This document shows positions 34,503 through 47,054 of a DNA stretch of 64,000 nt, in pieces. Source of the stretch: Monocercomonoides exilis. Taxonomy: Eukaryota > Preaxostyla > Oxymonadida > Polymastigidae. The DNA lies in contig LSRY02000071.1 in the NCBI GenBank assembly GCA_001643675.2, positions 62,001-126,000 of the forward strand, read 5' to 3'. Every line of letters starts with the position of its first letter. Within the stretch, counting starts at the first letter, position 1. The translations under genes were made by a program, and so were the position numbers. Below the pieces are notes generated by a model that did not search any database, was not told the DNA's origin, and saw only the letters and a program-made list of their open reading frames with translations.

Positions 34503-37038
34503 ATGAGCGTTTCTTTTTTCATCAGAGCCGAATCCTTTTTATTTTTTTTAAATTTAATTTGCGATTTTATTTCGATGGGCAGATTTTTGCGTAACGAAAC
34601 TTTTCCATGTTATACTTCTTTTTACAATATTAAAACAGTATTAAACGAATTGTACCATTTCTTATAACGTTTTCTTTTACGCGCATGTAAAAAGAAAAAT
34701 AAACTATTTCTTAAAAAATAGGAAAAGTTCAAATTTTAAACTTTTATTTTTATTTATATTTCTTGAAATGAATACAGGTATTTATTTTTATTTTTAATTT
34801 TAATTTTTTTTTATGATTAAATTTTTTCTTTGGTTTGTAAGCTAAGATGGTTATTCGCTGTTCTATTTTATTTATTTTTATTGTGCTCTTTCAGATTTCT
34901 GTTTTATTGTTCATTGCAGAGTGTATTAATTTCTAGTCAATTGAATTTAGTTTACTGAAGTGTTGGAAAGCCTGTGCTCTTTTATTGTGTAATCTTTTTA
35001 AATTGAATAATGGATGCTATTTGGAATGTTGTAATATTGCTGTGTGCAATTGCAGAAATGAAACAAGGAGCCCTGTCAAAAAATTAAAAAACAATTAAAA
35101 ATCTATCAAAACGTGCTTTAATTCTTAAATCCAGAGTGATGATTTGAATCTGTAATTTATAATCTCAACCATGTTTTTCAAGCTGTATACAGCTTGACGC
35201 AAACTTATTGACGATTGAATATGCACAAAACATTTGTAATGCAGGAATTAATACGAATTTTCAAGTATTTTTTGTGCTGTTCATCAAAAATTGTGTTATT
35301 AAAAAAAGAAAAAAGAAAAAAGAAAAAAGAAAAAAGAAAAAAGAAAAAATAATGTTCAAAAATATCAAATTAATCAAACTCTCAGCTATTTATTAGCTCA
35401 ACAATTGTTCCAATTTATTGTTTTGTTAATTTTCGTTTTATGCCTGAAAAACTGGGTTAAAATTTTTTGAAATTGTGTCCATTTAAAATAATTCAAAATT
35501 CAAAATTTCATAACTTAATTTCGAAACGAAAAAATGTGGGGGAAAATATGAAACTTCAAGCTTTTTCAATGAAATAATTTGCACGGTGGATGAACTTTTT
35601 GTGATCCAAAAATATAAGCAAAACGGGTTTATTCATTCGAATCCTTCACATGTGTGTGATTCTTTTTGAAAAGTCGCAAATGTTAAACATTTTGAATTAA
35701 TGATAATGTTTCTTATTTGATTTGTTTTCACTTCAAATCCATCAAATTTCTTCATAATGCAATAATTTTCGCATCTCAAAGGTTTGTGAAATTAAATTTG
35801 AATAATTATAAAATTTAAGGGATTCAAAGTGAAAACTGATCAAATTAGAAACATTATCATTAATTCAAAATGTTTAACATTTGCGACTTTTCAAAAAGAA
35901 TCACACACATGTGAAGGATTCGAATGAATAAACCCGTTTTGCTTATATTTTTGGATCACAAAAAGTTCATCCACCGTGCAAATTATTTCATTGAAAAAGC
36001 TTGAAGTTTCATATTTTCCCCCACATTTTTTCGTTTCGAAATTAAGTTATGAAATTTTGAATTTTGAATTATTTTCAATGGACACAATTTCAAAAATTTT
36101 AACCCAGTTTTTCAGGCATAAAACGAAAATTAACAAAACAATAAATTGGAACAATTGTTGAGCTAATAAATAGCTGAGAGTTTGATTAATTTGATATTTT
36201 TGAACATTATTTTTCTTTTTCTTTTTCTTTTTCTTTTTCTTTTTCTTTTTAATAACACAATTTTTGATGAACAGCACAAAAATACTTGAAAATTCGTATT
36301 AATTCCTGCATTACAAATGTTTTGTGCATATTCAATCGTCAATAAGTTTGCGTCAAGCTGTATACAGCTTGAAAACATGGTTGAGATTATAAATTACAGA
36401 TTCAAATCATCACTCTGGATTTAAGAATTAAAGCACGTTTTGATAGATTTTTAATTGTTTTTAATTTTTGACAGGGCTCCTTGTTTCATTTCTGCAATTG
36501 CACACAGCAATATTACAACATTCAAATAGCATCCATTATTCAATTTAAAAAGATTACACAATAAAAGAGCACAGGCTTTCCAACACTTCAGTAAACTAAA
36601 TTCAATTGACTAGAAATTAATACACTCTGCAATGAACAATAAAACAGAAATCTGAAAGAGCACAATAAAAATAAATAAAATAGAACAGCGAATAACCATC
36701 TTAGCTTACAAACCAAAGAAAAATTTAATCATAAAAAAATTAAAATTAAAAATAAAAATAAATACCTGTATTCATTTCAAGAAATATAAATAAAAATAAA
36801 AGTTTAAAATTTGAACTTTTCCTATTTTTTAAGAAATAGTTTATTTTTCTTTTACATGCGCGTAAAAGAAAACGTTATAAGAAATGGTACAATTCGTTTA
36901 ATACTGTTTTAATATTGTAAAAAGAAGTATAACATGGAAAAGTTTCGTTACGCAAAAATCTGCCCATCGAAATAAAATCGCAAATTAAATTTAAAAAAAA
37001 TAAAAAGGATTCGGCTCTGATGAAAAAGAAACGCTCAT
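34503..37038. other. AT-rich core of P2, no genes
   Basis: Pure palindrome interior. Includes a GAAAAA-type microsatellite in each arm (35295-35345, 36210-36250) that differs in length, and the central inverted element. The small frames in it are mirror images and A/T-driven. Confidence 0.6.
35654..35906. mobile_element. MITE-like inverted repeat at centre of P2
   Basis: 253 bp bounded by GTGTGATTCTTTTTGAAA (35654-35671) and its inverse (35889-35906). Stems of about 85 bp carry several mismatches near the loop (35741-35819), unlike the almost perfect arms outside. Confidence 0.5.
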
Positions 37039-38585
37039 CTATACAACCTCTAAGCAAAATAAATAGTTCCCATCAGACACCACAACCACATTCGGCGAAG
37101 GATTTATATTTGAGTTACAATCGACTTTCAAATGACTCATTCCAAGATGTCCTGTTGACACACTGAATAGCATTCCTACCGATGAAAGGGCTCCTGTTCC
37201 AATCGAACTTTTATCTTTGCCTGTCCCAATGACTGAAATCTTCTTTTCTCCAATCTCAATTGTTGTTACTTCGCTTTGATGATTCCCTTCCATCAGCGTG
37301 ATTGTCAAGCTTATCTGTATTTCACACATCTCAAACGCTTTCTTCACTGTCAGACACGGATTTGATCCATTTGCCCCACATAGCTCATATCCATCACTCC
37401 CATTCACAGAAACATATATTGTCTTGTCCTTCAGCCAATCCTTCTTTCCGTGTGCTGATACACCCAACTCTCTGAGCTCGAATAGTTATAAACATAACAT
37501 ATCCTTTTATCATTACTGTTTGTGGTGCAGCATTCATAAAATGGGTTTGAGTGTAAATGTGAACTGTAATAGTCCACGTAATACACATCATGTCCATATG
37601 GTGTTGAAGTTGTTCTGCATTTGCATTCATGGAAGAACAGGAAATAACAATAGAATCCATCATCAGGCTTTTCTGTTTTTCTGGTCTGAAGCATAATCCT
37701 CCTCCATTTGCAGCTGTTGAGCATGAAATAAACTGAATGCTCCTCATTTTGAATGCAGCAGGAACATTGTAGCAATACATACCTCCACCATATGAATTTG
37801 TAAGAGAGCATGAAGTGAAACTGCAGTCAAACACACACGCACTCTCCCCTTCTCCATTTTCTTCTCCAATGCAATTTGTTCCAGATACTTGAAAACTTTC
37901 AAGTTCAAGTCCTCCTCCATAATAATTTGCTTTGCAATTCTGGAAGTCACATTCGCTGATTCGAGTGCATGTTGAAGTTGTATAAACACATATCCCTCCT
38001 CCAATCCATGTTCGAGCAGTGCACGAGTCGAATGTGTTATTTGTTATATCAACCGATTTGATGTTGTAGCAATGAATGCCTCCTCCCGAATAATACGCTT
38101 CACATCCACTGAACGAACAGCATTTCACTGAAAGCGTTCCAGACGATAAGCTGAACATGCAGATTGCTCCACCATTCGAAGAGCCATCGGTGTATGAGCT
38201 AACTTCTCCAGCAGCCTTCGATCCGTTCCACTCGCACCAAGTGAATGAATTAGCTCCATTGGCTGTTGTGTTCTGTCTCCCTGGAGTCAGCTTATGATCT
38301 GCATTTCCTTCACATACAACATTTCTTGTCCTGCAACACCCAATGAACAAGGTGTTTGGAAACAGACAAAGAGGCATAGGGATTGTTGAGGGAATGAACA
38401 ATACCTCCATCACATGCATCACAGACTGATGAGAATGAGCAGCTATTCATCAAACAAGTGGTTTGGGTTGATATTGTGGTTGAAGGTGAACATACATCAT
38501 TTTCTGTTGAGATGTTGAAAAATGATAATTTGGAGAGGGATACAAGAGGTATGGAAGGTGATGACAGGAACGGGGCTTGACTCAC
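37039..38585 (-). pseudogene. Mirror of copy 6 (frameshifted)
   Basis: Same gene as 32955-34502 in the right arm of P2. Frames are broken by an extra C near 38359 (GTTTCC against GTTTC), by a change near 37678 and by one A missing near 37446 (GGAAAGAAGG against GGAAAAGAAGG). Between the breaks the peptide is identical to copy 6. Confidence 0.75.
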
Positions 38586-40194
38586 TCACAGAAATTCTTC
38601 CTTTCCCTTCACTTATTTGCCACATGATCCTTTGTGCCATGTCAAAAAATATCCCATTGAGCTTGAGTTCCTCTTTTCTGCCTCTTCTGCTGCTGCTTCC
38701 GAAAAGATTTTTGTAAATAAAAATTCCACAAAAATTTCTTTTCCCATTCTCTTCAGTTTTTCCGCCTGGATCATTCTGCCAAACGCTCTTCAGTTGCTGA
38801 ATTCTACCAATTTTTCCCAGGAATGTCCCAGAAAAAGCAGTGTTTCCACATCCCATGTTTCATGCTCCCCCAGCGCTTCTGGCAACACCTGATCGCATCA
38901 CACATCAATCTAATCAAAAATTTAAAAAATACAAATACAAATAAAAAATGATACATGAAGAAAATGAACAAACAAGAACAAAATACCTCCACAAATCTTC
39001 ATTTCTCTTCGCTCCCCTCGTCCCCTGTTTGCCTCTCTCCAATTAACTCTCACCCCAACATCATCCACTCCAAGCACCACACACACCACGCCTTCGCCTT
39101 TCAAATCCAATTCCAAATAAAGAAAAAATTAAATGTTGTTTTCGCCCGCTCTTCCATTGCCCATTCAACCCCGCTCTCACCATTCTTCTCTTCCCTTCTT
39201 CCTCCATCCAGCCCTCAATCCAAAAAAAAAATATAGAATATTTCTTCCTCTTCTCATTCTTCAAGCTAGGCTTAAAAAACAGTCTGCGTTCAATAGCCAT
39301 CCCTCAGGCAACATATGATGGCTTTCTGCGCATCTTTCGGCAATTCACTCAATATCCTCAATAAAAAAAGAAATAATCATAAATTCAAATATAAAATATA
39401 TATATATATTCTCATGAAACAAATCATCAAACCTGTCTCCTCTTTCACCGTGAAAGGCTCACAAAGCAATCGCACAGTCCCTTTCCTGTGCTGCCTCGAC
39501 TGCCCAGGTGAGCATGACTGCATCCCCAAACATCGCCAGCCATCAGCTGCCAAAATACAACATCCAACTCGCTTTTGTCACCCCCTTTAAAATAAAAAAA
39601 TATGTGTGTGAAAATTCCACTTGTAATGTGCTCTTCCGCCAAGCAGACACTCCGCTCCGCACTCTCCATTCCCCTCCCCTTTCCTGCTCCTTCTCACAAA
39701 CATTGTTTCCCACGCTCGCCTTTCTTTTCCAAAAAGGAACTGCTGAAAAATCATCCCATCAAACATAGCTGCTGCAAGCACCTTTTTCTCTTTGTGGGCA
39801 TCCGCTTCTCTGATCAGCCACAAACTGAACCCTGCTCCCCACAAACAAACTCGCTTATCAATCAAACACTGCCAAACACATGAAATTCAGAAAATGAACA
39901 AATATCCCCCAAAACTAGTTTAATTTTTGTTTTCACACACCCCTCTCAACCTTGTCCCTTTTCACTCAGCCATTGCCGAGAAAAAGAAAATATTAAAATG
40001 ATTTGTTGGTTTGAGTCTTTTTGTAATGGATTCAATGATCATCAGATTCGAAAGAACTGGAATATTCCATTCACAGAATGAGAAATCCGTGAGTGAACAT
40101 TATCTGTAGAACTAGGAATATTATTTCCTGTGATGACAACGGACAATGATGGAGATGCAATATTTTTGGAATTCTATCTGATGATTTTTGTCAA

Positions 40195-40392
40195 TTGGAT
40201 GGCCAAGGGGAATGCAACAATTTCATCAATTACACAAAAAGATATAATGTATGTAATTTATATTGTTCAATTGATTGTGAAGATATTTCCGTCTGTATCC
40301 TCTCCAAAGTGCAGGAATGTGAGTTATTGTTGAAATGGCCAATCTCCGCTTTGGAGAGCAACACGATGAGAACGGAGCTTGTTATTGTATAG
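40195..40392 (+). pseudogene. Anonymous conserved exon-like ORF
   Basis: Right-arm mirror of 31143-31340 with the same CSIDCEDISV and LLKWPISALESN strings. See that entry for relatives elsewhere in the window. Confidence 0.35.
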
Positions 40393-40771
40393 CAATTTGG
40401 AAATAAATGAAGTTACGCAAGATATATGATTTTTATTTGGAACAAGAGGTGAAAACAAATTCAACTGATGTTTTGTTGAATGAAGATAATAAGAAGGAAT
40501 TCTGTGAAGGACAAAATCTGCACAAAATTATATAGAATTTTGTAATTAAATGCAGGGAGAGCAGTTTGGGGTATTTTTTTGGAAAGGAAAGTGGCTGGCA
40601 ATATCAAGGGAAGGATATTAATCACAAAAAAAAGGCAATAAATCAACGAAAAAAAAGGAGAGCCCCAAAATATCGATTTTATTTATAAGGTTTTCCTGTT
40701 TCTCGAACTGTGCCAGGCAGACATGGAAGGCTGCGAATTTCTTTTTCTGATTCCGCTTTTGCTTCAAAAGA

Positions 40772-41074
40772 GTGGAGAAACGCCAACTACGAGACATCCA
40801 ATTGTCGAATATTAGCTTGCAGTCGAACAACATTCAGGCCAAACGCTTTTGGATTTCATTCTTCGAAGGGACAGCCATTTTGAGCAAGCAAGATGATTAT
40901 CATTCGAAGTTTGCTTTCTTCGACGCCACAGGCAACTACAGAAAAATACAGAATATTTGTGATCAGCATCTTCAAGCGCAACCATCCAGAGATTTTATTG
41001 TTATGCTCCATTTGCGTGGCATCGATGCGGAGTTGATTTGTGGAGACCTTGTTGCTTCGTATTGGGTGCGCTGA
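40772..41074 (+). CDS. Hypothetical ORF of ordinary composition
   Basis: About 100 codons from a GTG, with non-repetitive, protein-like composition (SKQDDYHSKFAFFDATGNYR, QPSRDFIVMLHLRGIDAEL). Less A/T-rich than its surroundings. I do not recognise it. It may be an exon of a gene cut by the P2 boundary, 150 bases to the left. Confidence 0.3.
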   Translation: MEKRQLRDIQLSNISLQSNNIQAKRFWISFFEGTAILSKQDDYHSKFAFFDATGNYRKIQNICDQHLQAQPSRDFIVMLHLRGIDAELICGDLVASYWVR

Positions 41075-41690
41075 GGTGTTTGCAAACGTTAGACAAGACG
41101 GCCATGTTTTCTCAGACGAACATCGAGAGTGAGCAATTTCTCTGAAGACTGTTTAATTTATTTATTTCTGATTGTTATGATGTTGGCTTGTGTTTATCTT
41201 GTGTTGTGGCTTCTATTAGAAATGGTTTTTAAAAATGGGGAATTCTTCAGATTCTGCTTTCAACCGAATATATTCTCTGGAGCCGATTGAGTTCACTCTG
41301 CTTTTCGACTACCTGCAAGTCGTCTGATGTGTTATTGTGTTCCTTCGTCTTCTGGAGAGTTGCAGCAATTATTGAATCAGAGGCATTTTTTTAATGTGAG
41401 GGTGCTTCCATAGCGCGTTGTGGCTAATGCTATGAGATAGGGAATTAAATTGTTTGATAGCAGGAGACAGCAGCGGTGGTGCAAGAAAAGCAAAAGAATG
41501 CTTCGATCATATGCAGGACAAGGAAGCTATTTGTTGCAGAAGCAGAACTGCAGAGGAAGGAAACGAACGAGAACAAAAGAAGAAGGAAAGAAAGTGAAGA
41601 AACGAGAGGAAGAAGGAGGGAAGGGATGTAGGAATGAATCTGGATTTGGTGCAGATAACGATGGCTGTGAATCAATTGAGGTTTTCTATT

Positions 41691-41752
41691 TATTTTATTT
41701 TTTATTTTCTTCTTTTTTCTCACGATTTTTATTTGACATTGATTATTTTAAG
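41691..41752 (+). other. Candidate intron (62 nt)
   Basis: GTTTTC...TTATTTTAAG, T-rich inside, about 300 bases upstream of copy 7. Confidence 0.35.
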
Positions 41753-41997
41753 ATGATTCTTTTGTTCTTTAGAGAGTGAAATCCCTTGACGAATCATCGA
41801 TAACAACCTCATTTGAATTTTCAATTCAGAAAGCTTATTTGTGTGCTTTGGGAAGAATTGCAGAAGATGGCAACTGAATAAATTTAGGTGAAATCTTTCT
41901 GAAAAAGAAGGTGTGACAGGTTTACAATTGGAAAAGGCAGTTTTGTGGAGATACTTTTGGTGTGAGTGCGTGTTTACTTCTATGAGCAGGAGAAGAT

Positions 41998-43675
41998 GTG
42001 GAAAGGGGAGATGGGCTTATTTATGCATTGACAAACATTACATTGAAAGGGTGGAGAAGAGAGGGAGAGATATACTTGGGCAGGCTGTTTGGAGGGAAGG
42101 GATATGGAGGGGAGAAGGGTGGAGGTGAAGGCAAAGAAAAAGCGAGTGAAGGAGGAGAAAGAGGAAGGGGAAGAGGAAGAGAAGGAGATGGATATGGAGA
42201 AGGCATCGAAGGGAGTATTTCGGTGAGCGAATCACGATTCTCTTCTTTTTGTGTCTCATCAGCCCCATTCCTCTCATCCCCTTCAATTCCTCTAATATCC
42301 CTCTCCAAACTCACTTTTTTCAACATCTCAACAGCAAATGATGCATGCTCACCTTCAACCACAATATCAACCCAAACCTCGTGTTTGATGAACAGCTGCT
42401 CATTCTCATCAGTCTGCGATGCGTATGATGGCGGGATTGTTCCTTCTCTGAACAACCCCTTTGCATCTCTAGCTGTCTCGAACACCTCGTTTGTTGAGTG
42501 TTGTCGGACAAGGAATGTTGTTTGCGAAGGAAATGCAGATCATAAGCTGACTCCAGACAGACAGAATGAAACATTCAATGGAGCTAATTCATTCACTTGG
42601 TGCGAATGGGATGGGTCGAAGACAACAGGAGAAAGCGATTCATGGACGGATGGAGAATCGAGTGGTGGGGCTATCTGCATGTATGGTCAATCAAACGCCT
42701 CTGTGTCTGTTTCTCATTGCTCTTTCAACAACTGCTATGCTTATTATGCAGGAGGCGGTATTTATTGTTACAATATCAAATCTGTTGAGATTGTGAACAA
42801 CACCTTGATTCTTGTACTGCACAAAGTTATCGTGGTGGTGGGATGTTCATTCATACTATTAAATTGTGTGTTCGGATCAGCGGATGTGAATTCCAGAATT
42901 GCAATGGAAGAGAATGTGGAGGAGGACTTTTGCTTCATACTTTTGATGTTTCAGGATCAGGATGCATTGGAACAGAAAATGGAGGAGGGAAAGTGCGTGT
43001 GTATTTGACTGCAGCTTCACTTCATGTTCACTTACGAACAGTTGGGGAGGAGGCATGTACTGTTATGGAGTTCCTAATCAATTCAAAATGAGGAGCATTC
43101 AGTTCATTTCATGTTCTGCAATGACAAGGGGAGGCGGATTTCATTTGGAGCCAGCAAAACAAACAGCGCCAAATGAAACAATTTATTGCTATTTCCTCTT
43201 CTTCCATGAATGCAAATGCTTGGCCAATGTTTCATATGGTCACGATATGATATACTTAGATTATTACAAAGTCTTTTTGAATTCAGACAATCCTTTCTAT
43301 GAATGCTATACAACAAATACAGATGACCAGAGGGTGTGCTATGGACATGATTATTCGAGTTCAACGGGTTGGACATTTCAGCACACAGAAAAGTGGGATT
43401 GGCTGAAGAGAGGGATTCTCAATCGGTTTGTGGCTGTGAGTGGTGGCGGTGAAGAAGATCTGTGTGGACTGGATGAGTCAAGTGCATGCCGAACAATTGG
43501 TGTTGCAGTCATTCGGAGCGTGATTCAAGTGAGCCTGTCAGTCACGCTGATGGACGGGAATCATCAAAGCGAGGCAACAACAATTGATATTGGGGAAAAG
43601 AAGATTTCAGTCATTGGAACAGGAGAGAATTCATCATCTTTGGAAATATCGGACTCACAATGTGAACATCATTGA
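41998..43675 (+). pseudogene. Beta-helix family protein, copy 7 (frameshifted)
   Basis: 41998-43008 gives the lead (YALTNITLKGW, a Gly/Glu/Arg-rich linker, SISVSESRFSSFC) and the first rungs, then loses frame near 42804 (ACCTTGATTC, one T short of the mirror). It passes through a second frame and returns at 42962-43675 after a G-run indel near 42990. The link is type B (WLKRGILNRFVAVSGGGEED), and the frame ends at GTGENSSSLEISDSQCEHH just before AT-rich DNA. The left arm of P3 starts about 30 bases into this frame. The mirror copy is intact and shows the intended reading. Confidence 0.75.
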
Positions 43676-44726
43676 GATTATGTTTATTGTTTGAGCACTT
43701 TTCATTGTTGGTACAAGATTTTTGCCTGTTGCGAGATTTTGTCTTTTGTATTAGAAAAAGTGAAATAGAATAGTATTTTGATTGAAAAAATCGAAATAAT
43801 TTGCTTATGTAATATTTTAAAAGTATTCAATCAAGCTAAAAAGAAAAAGAAAAGGAAAAAAAACAAACTTTAACAATGATGAAACAATGCATGTATTTGA
43901 GTGTTTCAAAAAAATCAGGAATGGAAATATGAAATTGTTATGGCTTTTTGGTTTAAAATCAAAAAAATATATAATATTCACAATCGCATCTGTAACAGGC
44001 TTGGCTGTAGATGCACTCTCTTTGACCCTTGCTAATAATCACAATCGTTTATAGTCACAAAAAATGTATCCAAAAATGAATGAGATTAGAAAAGATTTTG
44101 ACAATGATTAGATATTGTTTTCATTGGCTGAGTGATTGATTTTGATGCTATTTCTTTGTTTATTTTTCTTAGATGCCAAAACGCAAAGAAATGGAAAGTT
44201 TTTATTCAAAAGAGTTATCAAAATTATCGAATTAAGTTGATAAAGTATCCATTTTCCGTAATCTCCTTTGCCGATAATGAATCACAAATTATCTTTATCT
44301 TTCGATCTAATTATTAAATATCGGAAACTGATAATTCAATACAAATACCGTTTTATCCTTTTTTTTCAAATAAAATAAATTCACCAGAAATGCAGTATTA
44401 ATCGATATGATCACTTTTGCTTTTGCTCAATTTTTGGTGATCATATCAGATTTTTTATTTCAGTAACTGTTGCTTTTTCCATCAGGAAAAAAATACCACA
44501 AATATCAATAAATTTCACAATAACTGATGATTTATTCTTAGAAATGCAATATTTATAATTCCCCACTTATATCTGATATTCTTTGTGAGATGATATATCG
44601 ACGAACGATTTTTATCAAAAAAATTAAGAATAAAAATTAAAAATTAAAAAAAAAAGTTTTTAACAAAAATTTCAATAATTTTGATTTTTGATGTTTCTTC
44701 ACTTGAATAAAAACAAAAACAAATAT

Positions 44727-44981
44727 GGGTGATTATTTTTGAAATTATAACTTTTTTCGGGGTGTTAATTTTTCTAAGCTTGTTTGTCATTGGGAAGAGA
44801 TTTTGTATTCAAATTGAAAAATTATCACAACTGTTTTGAAAACAAATGTTTTCACTCAAATAAAGATGAAGATGTCTTCTATGAGCTTTTTCATTTTTCA
44901 GTGTTCTTTTGTTGATATTGAAGTTTTATTTTCGAACCGAAATTTTTGAAAGAAAAAAATTTGATATAAAAAATAATCACT
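44727..44981. mobile_element. MITE-like element, left arm of P3
   Basis: 255 bp from GGGTGATTATTTTTGAAATT to AAAAAATAATCACTAATATC. Termini are inverted copies, and the interior aligns with solo element A at 16166-16415. Confidence 0.55.
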
Positions 44982-45747
44982 AATATCTACAAGGATAACT
45001 GTTTTGACGTTGACCTGTTCAGCCATTTCTTTTTTCAATTGTTTGAAAGTTGTTCTTCCTGAAAAGAAACATCTTTTTTGTTGAACAAATTCAATTTATT
45101 ATAATTAATGAAACTCAGCAGTTGGTTAAAAACTAATATTTCAAGATACCTCATCTTTCGTTTTTTCATGAGAGTATCATTTTTGATATTATCGACAAGA
45201 ATCATAAAGATAGTGTGATGCGCCAGGCAGATATTGAAAAATGGGTAATTAGTTTTAAAATTTATCACTTTTGAATTATTAACTTCATTTGTGACATTCT
45301 CATATTGTTATCAACTTTCATTTCCCAATCTCAAATTATTGTCATGACAGTCATGACAGCTTTTCTCGCAACACATTTCATTGCAAAAGAAAATTTGAGA
45401 TTGGGAAATGAAAGTTGATAACAATATGAGAATGTCACAAATGAAGTTAATAATTCAAAAGTGATAAATTTTAAAACTAATTACCCATTTTTCAATATCT
45501 GCCTGGCGCATCACACTATCTTTATGATTCTTGTCGATAATATCAAAAATGATACTCTCATGAAAAAACGAAAGATGAGGTATCTTGAAATATTAGTTTT
45601 TAACCAACTGCTGAGTTTCATTAATTATAATAAATTGAATTTGTTCAACAAAAAAGATGTTTCTTTTCAGGAAGAACAACTTTCAAACAATTGAAAAAAG
45701 AAATGGCTGAACAGGTCAACGTCAAAACAGTTATCCTTGTAGATATT

Positions 45748-46002
45748 AGTGATTATTTTTTATATCAAATTTTTTTCTTTCAAAAATTTCGGTTCGAAAA
45801 TAAAACTTCAATATCAACAAAAGAACACTGAAAAATGAAAAAGCTCATAGAAGACATCTTCATCTTTATTTGAGTGAAAACATTTGTTTTCAAAACAGTT
45901 GTGATAATTTTTCAATTTGAATACAAAATCTCTTCCCAATGACAAACAAGCTTAGAAAAATTAACACCCCGAAAAAAGTTATAATTTCAAAAATAATCAC
46001 CC
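45748..46002. mobile_element. MITE-like element, right arm of P3
   Basis: Exact reflection of 44727-44981. Together the two bracket the palindrome centre about 400-640 bp away on each side. Confidence 0.55.
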
Positions 46003-47054
46003 ATATTTGTTTTTGTTTTTATTCAAGTGAAGAAACATCAAAAATCAAAATTATTGAAATTTTTGTTAAAAACTTTTTTTTTTAATTTTTAATTTTTATT
46101 CTTAATTTTTTTGATAAAAATCGTTCGTCGATATATCATCTCACAAAGAATATCAGATATAAGTGGGGAATTATAAATATTGCATTTCTAAGAATAAATC
46201 ATCAGTTATTGTGAAATTTATTGATATTTGTGGTATTTTTTTCCTGATGGAAAAAGCAACAGTTACTGAAATAAAAAATCTGATATGATCACCAAAAATT
46301 GAGCAAAAGCAAAAGTGATCATATCGATTAATACTGCATTTCTGGTGAATTTATTTTATTTGAAAAAAAAGGATAAAACGGTATTTGTATTGAATTATCA
46401 GTTTCCGATATTTAATAATTAGATCGAAAGATAAAGATAATTTGTGATTCATTATCGGCAAAGGAGATTACGGAAAATGGATACTTTATCAACTTAATTC
46501 GATAATTTTGATAACTCTTTTGAATAAAAACTTTCCATTTCTTTGCGTTTTGGCATCTAAGAAAAATAAACAAAGAAATAGCATCAAAATCAATCACTCA
46601 GCCAATGAAAACAATATCTAATCATTGTCAAAATCTTTTCTAATCTCATTCATTTTTGGATACATTTTTTGTGACTATAAACGATTGTGATTATTAGCAA
46701 GGGTCAAAGAGAGTGCATCTACAGCCAAGCCTGTTACAGATGCGATTGTGAATATTATATATTTTTTTGATTTTAAACCAAAAAGCCATAACAATTTCAT
46801 ATTTCCATTCCTGATTTTTTTGAAACACTCAAATACATGCATTGTTTCATCATTGTTAAAGTTTGTTTTTTTTCCTTTTCTTTTTCTTTTTAGCTTGATT
46901 GAATACTTTTAAAATATTACATAAGCAAATTATTTCGATTTTTTCAATCAAAATACTATTCTATTTCACTTTTTCTAATACAAAAGACAAAATCTCGCAA
47001 CAGGCAAAAAATCTTGTACCAACAATGAAAAGTGCTCAAACAATAAACATAATC

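Larger units (their letters stand above)
30912..40624. repeat. Palindrome P2 (two ~4.8 kb arms)
   Basis: Left arm 30912-35740 and right arm about 35819-40624. Paired positions sum to 71536 outside and 71560 at the centre; much of the change comes from different numbers of GAAAAA-type units (35295-35345 against 36210-36250). Arms are nearly identical away from the centre, while the last ~80 bp of each stem carry several substitutions. The outer boundary is sharp: homology fades past 30908/40630. The arms carry copy 6 and its upstream module in mirror image. Confidence 0.95.
40625..41997 (+). other. Region between P2 and P3; upstream module of copy 7
   Basis: Contains a 100-codon frame at 40772-41074 (listed separately), a short ATG frame at 41235-41327 ending LEPIEFTLLFDYLQVV, and a purine-rich stretch 41520-41640 like the Lys/Glu block of other modules. 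A candidate intron is at 41691-41752. The region is not mirrored, so it is the only single-copy DNA between the two palindromes. Confidence 0.4.
43676..47054. other. AT-rich core of P3, no genes
   Basis: Only mirrored short frames (44132-44317, 45461-45694 and their reflections) that open at GTG or lie in A/T-rich DNA. They are not called as genes. Confidence 0.55.

Noticed and set aside
45035-45694. 77-codon frames on both strands near the P3 centre as a transposase or small gene
   Set aside because: They are reflections of one AT-rich sequence, open at GTG, and show no transposase motif.
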